Shown: piece by piece, positions 54,088-61,458 of the stretch
Position numbering within the stretch: position 1 is the stretch's first letter
How the letters are laid out: each line of letters starts with the position of its first letter
DNA from: Vibrio sp. 14G-20
GTDB lineage: Bacteria > Pseudomonadota > Gammaproteobacteria > Enterobacterales > Vibrionaceae
Assembly (NCBI RefSeq): GCF_026241515.1
Contig: NZ_JAPHPW010000018.1
Location: 1 to 64,000 of the forward strand
Direction: 5' to 3'
Length of the DNA stretch: 64,000 nucleotides
Notes under the pieces: model-generated
Seen by the model: only the letters and a program-made list of their open reading frames with translations
Database searches by the model: none
Told to the model about the DNA's origin: nothing
Translations under genes and position numbers: made by a program

Positions 54088-55311
54088 TTGTTGTTAACAA
54101 ATAAAAGTTATACCCCTGAAGTAGTTGAGATCTCAAGAAAGGTCTCAATCAACGTTAAAGCTCGCTTTAATCGATGGTTAATCTCACCGAAATATAAGCT
54201 GCCGCAATCTACAGTAGACACGTTACTAAGTTTGGAAAATAGGTATTGTGATAGCGTCATATTTGATGAATCTGACCGCATATCTCACAACCAACGTATT
54301 CTACTGCGCTGTGAACAAGATAGAGTTAATGCTCATCGTGAGAAAGTCGACGCGAAGCAACAAACCTTACGTTACGTTATCGATGATGTTAGTAATACAG
54401 CGTCGGCTCTAATGCTTGAGAAGCTTCAAGGCACATTAATAAGTTCGTTGTTTTCAGACTTGCCCGATTACAATCAGTTCGCTAGTGTTGCGTATTCACC
54501 ATCTTTAAATTTTTCTAAGTTGCATAAGGTTTTAGAAACGAATCGGTTGTTGAGTTCAAATTTACTCGAATTTGTTTCCAATCCTGAGTTCAACGATAAA
54601 TACGGTAGAAAGTCCAAGGTGACTCTCGACCCTAAGGTTGCAGCACAACAGATTGGTATCGAAAACTGCCGTTTATTGTTTCCATTGCTAATGAGCCAAA
54701 AACTGATTAAGTGGAATGATGCAAATATTAAACACATTACACCTAAAGTTTGGCAACATTTAGTTGCGACTTCCAATGCAACACGAATTAGACTTCAAGA
54801 AACACCGGTTAAAGATCCTAACGTAGGCATTTTACTTGGCGTGTTGAGAGTCCTACCTTTGTTTTTAATTTGTAACCACTTTTCTTCAACGTTTGAAGAC
54901 GCATTGGTAAAAACGATGCTTGGTTATCGTGAAGCAAGTGACAAGCATGACGAATATTATGCTTGTACTGAGGTGATGCCAAACACACAGTTTCTCGAAG
55001 CAATGGTCGAGCAGCTAGAGCTTAAGCTACTAAAAAATCTCGTTGAATTTATCGATTGGAGCCCGGGAAACCAGTTCATAAAGAAGGCACTTCTAGAGGA
55101 AGTGAATGACATTCCAGTACTTGAGCGAACGGTTTATGGTGCAGCTTTGGCTCAAGGTAGAAAATATTCTGTTTTCGAGGCGTTAGATAATAGTGAACTA
55201 TTTGACGTTAAACATCGACCTTATTGGTTTTCAACTGTTCAAATGTCTATAGCGACAATTGAGCAGATGCAAGATAAAGTTCTGGGAAAGCTTACGGTGA
55301 ACATGCAATAA
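54088..55311 (+). CDS. HDOD-domain-like protein
   Basis: The 407 residues resemble HDOD regulators from about residue 120 on: LFSDLPDYNQFASVAYSPSLNFSKLHKVLETNRLLSSNLLEFVSNPEF is the typical HDOD opening (residues about 125-170), and VAAQQIGIENCRLLFPLLMSQKL is its AxxxLG-type helix. The metal-binding HD pair is absent, as expected of HDOD. The N-terminal 110 residues are charged and helical. The start is TTG at 54088 with AAAGGA about nine bases before it. No ATG occurs before residue 113. It may act in signalling linked to cyclic di-GMP or stress, as other HDOD proteins do, but this is inference. Confidence 0.7.
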   Translation: MLLTNKSYTPEVVEISRKVSINVKARFNRWLISPKYKLPQSTVDTLLSLENRYCDSVIFDESDRISHNQRILLRCEQDRVNAHREKVDAKQQTLRYVIDDVSNTASALMLEKLQGTLISSLFSDLPDYNQFASVAYSPSLNFSKLHKVLETNRLLSSNLLEFVSNPEFNDKYGRKSKVTLDPKVAAQQIGIENCRLLFPLLMSQKLIKWNDANIKHITPKVWQHLVATSNATRIRLQETPVKDPNVGILLGVLRVLPLFLICNHFSSTFEDALVKTMLGYREASDKHDEYYACTEVMPNTQFLEAMVEQLELKLLKNLVEFIDWSPGNQFIKKALLEEVNDIPVLERTVYGAALAQGRKYSVFEALDNSELFDVKHRPYWFSTVQMSIATIEQMQDKVLGKLTVNMQ

Positions 55312-55348
55312 AAAGAGAGAGTCGCATTAATGTGGCTCTCTCTTTTTT
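55311..55348 (+). terminator. Terminator of the HDOD-like gene
   Basis: AAAAGAGAGAG pairs with CTCTCTCTTTT around a 14-base partly paired loop and is followed by T residues. Confidence 0.82.
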
Positions 55349-55410
55349 GTTGCGCTGTAACTTTATGTGAATATCTGGTTTGCCGCTAAAACAGTAGGAT
55401 TAAACTCTAC

Positions 55411-55938
55411 CTAGCTGACCACTTCGAAGGTAAACGACTCTTGCTTTGCTATCGCGTGTTTAACAGGGATACCAAGGCGCTGGCAAGTCATCAGGACTTT
55501 TAACTTCCTATCGGCAGGAGCGTGCTCTGAGAGAATAACCGAGCTTAGGCATTCTCTATTAAGGTAGAGTTTATTTCCGATCATCTCATCGTTAGGTAAT
55601 ACCCAACGGTATTCCTTTTCATAGCGCCAATTAGAATGCTTAATTTTGAATATCTCAGCTCCCAGTCTTGATGTTTGTAAACCACTTAGCGATGCCGGGC
55701 GGAACATATTCGGTTTATCTTCATACTGGACTTCAAAACAGTTGAGATTGGCCTCGCCGTTATAGCAGTTGAGATCATACTCGATACACATGCCTTTAAA
55801 GTTGTCACCATACTGCGACCATAGTATTGGGTGGTCGCTCGACTGAGAGAAACACATGATCTTAAAGTTTTGTTGAAGCTCTTTGTTGATTACGTGGAGC
55901 GATCTGAACTTATAAAGTTTAGGCAACATATCAAACAC
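55411..55938 (-). CDS. DUF2971 family protein
   Basis: A 175-residue cytoplasmic protein of the DUF2971 family. CFSQSSDHPILWSQYGDNFKGMCIEYD (residues about 29-55) and WRYEKEYRWVLP (about 103-114) are the family's two conserved blocks. DUF2971 genes often lie in variable regions, sometimes next to defence genes, and their biochemical role is unknown. Here it has no partner gene. The usual N-terminal part, with LYKFRSL, is short but present. Confidence 0.78.
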   Translation of the reverse strand: MFDMLPKLYKFRSLHVINKELQQNFKIMCFSQSSDHPILWSQYGDNFKGMCIEYDLNCYNGEANLNCFEVQYEDKPNMFRPASLSGLQTSRLGAEIFKIKHSNWRYEKEYRWVLPNDEMIGNKLYLNRECLSSVILSEHAPADRKLKVLMTCQRLGIPVKHAIAKQESFTFEVVS

Positions 55939-56274
55939 CTAGTTTACAAAATTGCCTGATGTTAACACTTTAATTTAATTTTAAAGATTGAATGCATAGC
56001 ATTTGATTGCTCAATCACCAAATTTATTCATATAACTGTTTGATAGATCAAAATTCAAACACGAAATAGTAGCCTGTTAAAGTGGCTTATTTTTCACTAA
56101 GGGTTAATGTTTCAGGCTGCAGCTTTAAAGAAAGATACAACGTAACTTTATTTATGGTTGAATTGTCTTGTTAAAGGTAAAGGTTGAGCTGGGAAAGGGA
56201 ATTAGGTGACCAAAATTAAAGCCGAACTTTAAAAGCACGACTTTAGTTGTATTGAGCGTAAGGGTGAATCGAGT
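55939..56274. other. Intergenic region, no gene seen
   Basis: 336 AT-rich bases between the DUF2971 gene start and the end of the outer-membrane protein gene, both on the minus strand. It should hold the DUF2971 promoter. I see no terminator with a convincing stem, no repeat and no small gene. Confidence 0.5.
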
Positions 56275-56877
56275 TTAGAAGTGGTACCTTGCACCTAGGT
56301 AAGCGGTTTGGGGCGACACATCGATGGATTCTATTTCAACGTTTGCATAGCGGTAACCAATATGGATGTCGATGTTGTCTGTTACTATCGCACCAAGCCC
56401 AGCACCAACTTGGTAGGCTGCTTCAGATTTAGAGCCTGATATTCCAAAAGCTTTTGCTTCGATATCCATTGAGCCAACACCGGCTAATAGAGATACATAC
56501 AGATCTAATACGTCACCTTGAACAATAAACTTTGGTTTAATGTTTACGAAGAAAGCTTGGCCTTCAATATCCATTAAGTCATTATAACTAACTTTTCCGA
56601 TTTTTCGGTACTCGGCCTCTAGTCCCAGTTTGACGACATCGTGCGTATTGAATTCGTAGCCTCCAACCAAGTTATAGCTAAAGTCTGATAGATCAGATGA
56701 ATCTTCAATGGCGCTGCCACTATATTCTAATTCAGTTTCATTATAAAAGCCGATATCAACACCGGCATAAAAATGACCATGATCTCTAGGTGAGTTTTCA
56801 TTTTCACTAGCAAGTGCCTGCGAGTTGATGCCAAAAATAGCGGTGAATAGCGATAGGGCGATTGTACTGATTTTCAT
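56275..56877 (-). CDS. Small outer-membrane beta-barrel protein
   Basis: A 200-residue porin-fold protein of the OmpA-like/OMP_b-brl group. It has a signal peptide (about 1-23, cut after SQALA), then alternating strands beginning HFYAGVDIGFYNETELEY. Conserved barrel features are YNLVGGYEFN, VGAGLGAIVTDNIDIHIGYRY and the C-terminal LGARYHF ending in phenylalanine, needed for BAM-dependent assembly. Length and turns suggest eight strands. It could serve as an adhesin, an envelope-integrity protein or a phage receptor. Nothing in the sequence decides this. Confidence 0.8.
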   Translation of the reverse strand: MKISTIALSLFTAIFGINSQALASENENSPRDHGHFYAGVDIGFYNETELEYSGSAIEDSSDLSDFSYNLVGGYEFNTHDVVKLGLEAEYRKIGKVSYNDLMDIEGQAFFVNIKPKFIVQGDVLDLYVSLLAGVGSMDIEAKAFGISGSKSEAAYQVGAGLGAIVTDNIDIHIGYRYANVEIESIDVSPQTAYLGARYHF

Positions 56878-57620
56878 TTAAAGCCTTCTAAGATAATAAG
56901 TTATTCAATTCCGGAATATGTTAACAAACAAAAGATGCTCTAACTAATTGAGAACTAGTCTAAATATCTGATTTTAAAGACTTGTTGCTAATAGAAGTGT
57001 CATTATCGCAGCTATGAGACAAAGTGCTCACAGTCCAGACACTGGCGAATAGCATTTGTGTTGCACTGTAACTTATTGTCAACCACGCTGTTTATAGAAG
57101 TACGTTTTGGATGGCAACGCAGTTTGGTAACAATGACCGTTGGGCATCAGACAATTCTCAATGGTTTGAAAAACTAGCACGGATCGACTGATAGCGTTGA
57201 TAGTTGATTCAATTTGGTAAAGAACAACCCAACATAGATAAGCTAGACTCGATGATTAGAGAGTACGCTTGCGTTATATCTATGCGAACAAGAGTAACAA
57301 AGTCTTTTGAGTCTATTGGTAGTACGGACAATAGAATGAGAGTTAGTAGAAGCATGAATCATCTAAGTTCTTTCGGTAAGCAAAATCAGCGAATAGCTTT
57401 AACACTTAACCAGTAGAGATTCTGGACTAACTTTGGAGAGGCATTCGTAATTAGAAGCCTTAATTAAGTTTGAGCTGACATGTGATAAAGCCATCACGAT
57501 TTAATTCAATTAACGTGGAGTCAAAGCCATAAAGTAATTAAATAGATAGATTCATGCGGCGCTGTACGTAAAACCCGCGAGCAATAAGGCTATGAACACC
57601 CTCAAATCTCACATACAATC
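56878..57620. other. Gene-poor stretch left of the dif-like site
   Basis: About 740 bases with only short frames. MATQFGNNDRWASDNSQWF begins at 57111 and ends after 26 codons, and a 70-codon frame (57204-57416, no good start or ribosome-binding site) follows in another register. Neither matches a family that I recognise. The stretch could be a decayed gene or an old integration scar beside the dif-like site. Confidence 0.4.
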
Positions 57621-57649
57621 ACTGCGTATTATGTATGATTATGTTTAAT
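57621..57649 (+). other. dif-like XerCD recombination site
   Basis: ACTGCGTATTA (XerC arm, 57621-57631), a central TGTATGA (57632-57638) and TTATGTTTAAT (XerD arm, 57639-57649). From memory, the Vibrio chromosome 1 dif arms are AGTGCGCATTA and TTATGTTAAAT, which gives 9/11 and 10/11 matches. The central region has 7 bases where dif has 6. This suits a phage/chromosome hybrid attachment site of an XerCD-dependent filamentous phage. It lies directly outside the first prophage-type gene. Confidence 0.65.
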
Positions 57650-57716
57650 GGTGCATATCTTATAAATGTAGTGCAACCTCTTGTATTTAGAGGTTTTATC
57701 ATTGAAGTATCGCGAA

Positions 57717-58067
57717 ATGAGTAAGAATTACATTTTTCGAGAGTTAGAGTGCCAAATGACGAAGGAAGAGGTCGCTGAACTGTGTTTTAAAACTGTGAGG
57801 ACAGTCACGGGTTGGGATGAGGGAAAACCAATACCTCCCGAGTGCAAGAGGCTTATGCGAATGGCAAAAGGCCGAGAACTCAGTGTTTGTGAAGAGTGGA
57901 GACAGTTCAAAATGCTACATGATAGTATGGAGCTACCGACAGGCCAAGTGGTGAGACCGCAACAAATATTAGCAGGGATTGCGCTCTTGGGGATTCAGTC
58001 TGAATTAGAGCTAAAAACTTCCACGAAGCTTCTAAAATTAGCGCGCTCAATATCTAGACTAAAATAA
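57717..58067 (+). CDS. DUF3653 filamentous-phage regulator-like protein
   Basis: The 116 residues resemble the DUF3653 proteins of Vibrio filamentous phages. An N-terminal HTH-like part (MTKEEVAELCFKTVRTVTGWD, residues about 14-34) is followed by GKPIPPECKRLMRM and a C-terminal helical region (LPTGQVVRPQQILAGIALL). It probably binds DNA and controls phage genes. It is transcribed against the other prophage genes, as phage repressors such as RstR are. I chose ATG 57717. An in-frame TTG at 57702 has the better-placed AGAGG, so five more residues are possible. Confidence 0.72.
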   Translation: MSKNYIFRELECQMTKEEVAELCFKTVRTVTGWDEGKPIPPECKRLMRMAKGRELSVCEEWRQFKMLHDSMELPTGQVVRPQQILAGIALLGIQSELELKTSTKLLKLARSISRLK

Positions 58068-58093
58068 AAGAGAGGGCATATGCCCTCTCTTTT
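58066..58093. terminator. Bidirectional terminator between regulator and RloB-like gene
   Basis: AAAAGAGAGGGCA pairs with TGCCCTCTCTTTT with only TA between them. The perfect palindrome lies between convergent genes and overlaps the regulator's stop codon. Confidence 0.9.
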
Positions 58094-58112
58094 ATGTTGC
58101 TTGTACGTTTGA

Positions 58113-58811
58113 TTAACGTATAAACATGTTAGCGATTACATATCCTTTGTCTTCAAATAACTTAAATAATTTTCCAACATTAGATTGTACTTTTGTTGGA
58201 GGTAATGCATTACATGGGTGAACTAGTTTTAGCTTAGCTTCGTTCTCTAATGCAGCCGAGACATTTTCTACGATGTTATCGTACCTACTACCATTAGATA
58301 GCAGCTCTACTTCTTTCTTTGAAAAAGTCTTCTTTTTAGATACTTTTCGATTTGCATACAGTTTATCTAAATAGGCACTGTCTTCAATAGATATGTCTTT
58401 ATAATGACATATCTCCCAAACTTCAAATGATGGAACGTTAATCAAGACATCGACATTTAACTCATTGCAAGCTTCAATAGCGTTGAGAGTTCCTGCTCTA
58501 TGGTTGTCTTGGAAGTGATGATCTTTATCGATAATCATAAAAGCGTAGTTGTAATGTCGGACACCAATTTTAATATCATTTTCTTTAAAATATTCATCTA
58601 ACTCTTCAAACACTTTTTTAGGAGCTGATGCAGTGGTTTTTCGTTGTATGGGTACGAAAATTAAATTCCCTTGGTATCTGTTCTTTATCTTACTTTCGAT
58701 AGCTTCAAAGTATTTGGACTCATCTTTGTAACCTTCGCAAATAACATAACATGTAATAGGTTCGATCTTTTTTTCTTTTGAACGAGAAGATTTCGTTGGT
58801 CTATCAATCAT
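58113..58811 (-). CDS. RloB-family TOPRIM nuclease-like protein (AbiL-like second component)
   Basis: The 232 residues match the RloB family. The TOPRIM glutamate is in YVICEGYKDESKYFE (about 22-36), the acidic pair in AFMIIDKDHHF (about 90-98) and the family-specific NVPSFEVWEICHY follows near 120. RloB proteins occur as the second gene beside an AAA15-type ATPase in AbiL-type abortive infection and related systems such as PARIS, where the TOPRIM protein is the toxic effector. It begins 20 bases after the ATPase gene on the same strand. That it cuts nucleic acid is inferred from the family. Confidence 0.85.
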   Translation of the reverse strand: MIDRPTKSSRSKEKKIEPITCYVICEGYKDESKYFEAIESKIKNRYQGNLIFVPIQRKTTASAPKKVFEELDEYFKENDIKIGVRHYNYAFMIIDKDHHFQDNHRAGTLNAIEACNELNVDVLINVPSFEVWEICHYKDISIEDSAYLDKLYANRKVSKKKTFSKKEVELLSNGSRYDNIVENVSAALENEAKLKLVHPCNALPPTKVQSNVGKLFKLFEDKGYVIANMFIR

Positions 58812-58831
58812 ATCTACTAGCCATTATATAG

Positions 58832-60190
58832 TTATTTTTTGAAAGGAATTGAGCCAAATTTACCATTCAGGTACGCGTATCTAATATCCATATCTGGACG
58901 AGTATTAAAATCATCAAGAGTATAAACATAGCTAGACTGATCCTTTTCTTTTTGAGCGAACCAAATTTCATCTCTTCTGAGGATTTTGTTATCTAGTAAC
59001 TCTGACTGGTGTGTGGTTACAATCAGTTGATCGCTGTTATTTTGCGTCTTGTCCATAAATAGACTGAAATATGATTTAGCTAGGTTAGGGTGCAAACTTC
59101 TATCAAATTCATCTATCAAGAAAACGGTGCCGTCATCTCTGATATCATTTTCTATGATTGGAATTAAGTCCAAGAGCCTAATGGTACCGTCACTTTCTTC
59201 ACGGATGCTGAAAGAAATTTCCTGACCTTTTATATCTTTATGTTTTGAGATAACAGAAAAATATTCAATATGTTGAGTCTCTTCATCAAGAGATACGTAA
59301 TACTCGTCACCACTATGTTCGAACATCAGGAAGTTTCGCCCGCTAGACTTGAGACGATTTGACATTGTGTCAAGAAAGTCTTTGGTAAAGTTGCTCTCAG
59401 AGACTTTCTCAATACATAGGTCACTTACCCCAGTATCAAAGGAATTCAGTGTTTGGACGTATTCGCTTCTGTATTTGTCTTTAAGTATGTCTCGACCAAG
59501 CGCACTGTATTTAGTATTAGGGAATATAATAATAATACTATACTTCATGAATCCGTAGACCATTCTAAAAATATATACAAACTCACCCATTTTCTGCTCT
59601 AAAACCTTAGCATTCTTATCATTTATTTCTGTAATTAGAAGCTTATTTTCAGGGCAGAAGTCAGCCAGTGTCTCGAATTCATCCCATACTTTCTTTGACT
59701 CATCGCTATCAGAAAAGTCGATATCTGAATTGATAATATATGTGTCGGTTTCTTCATCATACACTCTTGAGAAGACGGTGATGTCTTGTTCTTCGTCAAT
59801 GGTAATTAGTTCTTCATATAAGACTTGGTCGTCATTGACTTGATATGCATATCCAATACGTATGCTAGATACAATAAATTCGAAATAAAACGATGATGGC
59901 TTTGATTTATCATAAAACTTGAAAGGGTTTCGTTGGACACCATTTGAAGTCGGGCCTTCACATATATAAGTTCTCGAGTGTTCGACCGCTTTGATTAAGT
60001 TTGATTTACCAGAGGCGTTTGCGCCATAGATAGCCGCAGATTTCAAAATACTTAATGGCTTTTTAGAACCATCTACAGGTACCTTGCGCACATGAGACTT
60101 TAATCTTCTTAATCTGGTATTTGCCCTTAGGTCTAAGGTTACTTTCTCGCCAATAGAACGATAGTTCTCAGCACTAAAACATATTAACAT
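58832..60190 (-). CDS. AAA15/OLD-type ATPase (AbiL-like first component)
   Basis: The 452 residues form an SMC-like ABC ATPase of the AAA15/RloA group. The start is MLICFSAENYRSIGEKVTLDL, then Walker A YGANASGKSN (about 54-63), a long insert with charged helices, SIREESDGTIRLLDL as the signature region, Walker B GTVFLIDEFDRSLHP and the H-loop LIVTTHQSELLD. Such proteins sense a phage trigger and release or activate their TOPRIM partner. The gene is the first of a two-gene operon with the RloB-like gene. No TOPRIM domain of its own is present, in contrast to single-chain OLD proteins. Confidence 0.87.
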   Translation of the reverse strand: MLICFSAENYRSIGEKVTLDLRANTRLRRLKSHVRKVPVDGSKKPLSILKSAAIYGANASGKSNLIKAVEHSRTYICEGPTSNGVQRNPFKFYDKSKPSSFYFEFIVSSIRIGYAYQVNDDQVLYEELITIDEEQDITVFSRVYDEETDTYIINSDIDFSDSDESKKVWDEFETLADFCPENKLLITEINDKNAKVLEQKMGEFVYIFRMVYGFMKYSIIIIFPNTKYSALGRDILKDKYRSEYVQTLNSFDTGVSDLCIEKVSESNFTKDFLDTMSNRLKSSGRNFLMFEHSGDEYYVSLDEETQHIEYFSVISKHKDIKGQEISFSIREESDGTIRLLDLIPIIENDIRDDGTVFLIDEFDRSLHPNLAKSYFSLFMDKTQNNSDQLIVTTHQSELLDNKILRRDEIWFAQKEKDQSSYVYTLDDFNTRPDMDIRYAYLNGKFGSIPFKK

Positions 60191-60491
60191 ACACTATACC
60201 TTAAGTTGTTAAGGTGAAAATTTCTCTGTAATGATCTAAATATTAGCACTTTGAAGCCGTATCATCTAGACAGATTTTGTGTCTAATCTGACAAACGGAC
60301 AAAGTCATGGACTTTATTTTGTGTTCAACACTGAAGCTTAGGGGACGGGTGAGTAGACTCTTTACGGTTACTGTATTGGCAGTCGAGAATGTAAACTCTG
60401 TAGCAACATCATGACTCTCGTAGTTGCTCGGTTAGATACCCAAAGATAAACATAAGAATTGATCGCAGATACCAATAGTTAGGTCGAATTT

Positions 60492-60515
60492 ACCCCCGTG
60501 ATACAACACGGGGGT
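60492..60515. other. Stem-loop 1 of the phage intergenic region
   Basis: ACCCCCGTG pairs with CACGGGGGT around ATACAA. All nine pairs are perfect. It has no T tract on the plus strand, so an origin or packaging role is more likely than termination. Confidence 0.7.
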
Positions 60516-60522
60516 TGTTGTC

Positions 60523-60576
60523 CCGCAGCTCGTTGGGACCCTCCCGACGAAACGGGCCCCTCCCAACGAGCTGCGG
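60523..60576. other. Large stem-loop 2 with nested hairpin
   Basis: CCGCAGCTCGTTGGGA (60523-60538) pairs perfectly over 16 bases with TCCCAACGAGCTGCGG (60561-60576). Inside the 22-base loop CCCG pairs with CGGG around ACGAAA. Single-stranded phage DNA would fold strongly here, as at a complementary-strand origin or a packaging signal. Confidence 0.75.
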
Positions 60577-60623
60577 AACAAGCATACCGAAAGCATAAGC
60601 GTTGGAAGTTTTATGGGTTGCAG

Positions 60624-60660
60624 TAGCAAAAAGCCCCACTGGTATTGTGAGGCTCTGCTA
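60624..60660. other. Stem-loop 3 of the phage intergenic region
   Basis: TAGCA pairs with TGCTA outside, and AGCC-C-CAC pairs with GTG-A-GGCT inside, with one mismatch and a TGGTATT loop. It may be a further origin element. Confidence 0.6.
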
Positions 60661-60800
60661 GGGTGATCTTGGCAATGAGAAAGGGCGGTGATGTGGTTTC
60701 AACAAGACAGCTACGCTTCGCTGCTTATCGGGCATTTGGGGCTGTATACCCAAGAACGACATCGAGTGCCCTTATCCCTGCGGGGCTTGTTCATCGATAT

Positions 60801-61370
60801 CTATTGAGTATAAATACTTTCAGGCTCTGGCGTATCGCTCACCCCATAGAGCTCTTTTTCTAATTCGAAATAGTCATACTTGTTTTTGACTTTGAAGTGC
60901 TTGAGTTCAATCCCAGCGGAAGCTGCGGCCATATCAACTAACTTATCCCTTGCTATTCTGTCTGGTCGGTTGTGAGTTGAATCATCTAATTCAATCAAAC
61001 ACTTTACTTCAAGCGTCAATGGATCACACAGTACGAAGTCAACATGCTTTTTGGCAATTGCGTTAAACGCTCTCCACCATGTCTTCTTATCATGAGCTCC
61101 TTTTTTTGGTGTCATCAAGTCAGCAATTCGCACCTTAGTAAAAACGGTATGCTTGCCCTTCGTTACAATGATTAATGCTTGGTAAAAGGTTAGCTCATTC
61201 GATGTGACTAGCTTGCGGATAGGTTGATACTCATAATCAGAGGTAACGGTATCAATACTTGTTTTAGGGGAATGTATATTGCGTGCGAGTAATCCTACTA
61301 ATCTCCATAAAAGCACAAATGCAAAAATCATCATTAGGGTAGGAAAAATTAAGTTAAGCAAATGTTCCAT
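60801..61370 (-). CDS. Membrane-anchored DUF2726 protein
   Basis: The 189 residues have an N-terminal membrane segment (about 5-28, LIFPTLMMIFAFVLLWRLVGLLA) and a DUF2726 domain (about 48-178). The domain reads LTFYQALIIV, VFTKVRIADLM, KKHVDFVLCDP and LIELDDSTHN, followed by RDKLVDMAAASAGI. DUF2726 has the look of a PD-(D/E)XK nuclease-like fold, with the D of DFVLCD and the E of IELDDS as candidate metal ligands. It lies directly after Zot in the phage block. Its role is unknown. Confidence 0.8.
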   Translation of the reverse strand: MEHLLNLIFPTLMMIFAFVLLWRLVGLLARNIHSPKTSIDTVTSDYEYQPIRKLVTSNELTFYQALIIVTKGKHTVFTKVRIADLMTPKKGAHDKKTWWRAFNAIAKKHVDFVLCDPLTLEVKCLIELDDSTHNRPDRIARDKLVDMAAASAGIELKHFKVKNKYDYFELEKELYGVSDTPEPESIYTQ

Positions 61371-61458
61371 GTCATAGGGCTCATAAGATCAAAGAGTTAA
61401 AATATCTTATCAGTCAGGGGATTGTGTGAGAAATATCAATAATATGACTGAGAAGTCA

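Larger units (their letters stand above)
60191..60800. other. Prophage non-coding region with clustered hairpins
   Basis: About 610 bases between the ATPase gene start and the DUF2726 gene end. The left 290 bases should hold the promoter of the ATPase-RloB operon. The middle has three strong stem-loops (60492-60515, 60523-60576, 60624-60660). In filamentous phages this is the place of the replication origins and packaging signal. A 66-codon frame at 60663-60863 has no family match and is not called. Confidence 0.6.

Noticed and set aside
57204..57416. 70-codon frame left of the dif-like site as an intact gene
   Set aside because: It lacks an ATG at its beginning and a ribosome-binding site, and no family is recognised. 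It is described only as a possible remnant.
60523..60576. Retron or CRISPR-like element at the large hairpin
   Set aside because: There is no reverse transcriptase gene and no spaced direct repeats. A filamentous-phage origin or packaging hairpin explains it better.
60663..60863. 66-codon plus-strand frame in the phage intergenic region
   Set aside because: No ribosome-binding site or family resemblance, it runs into the 3' end of the DUF2726 gene on the other strand, and it lies within the hairpin region.
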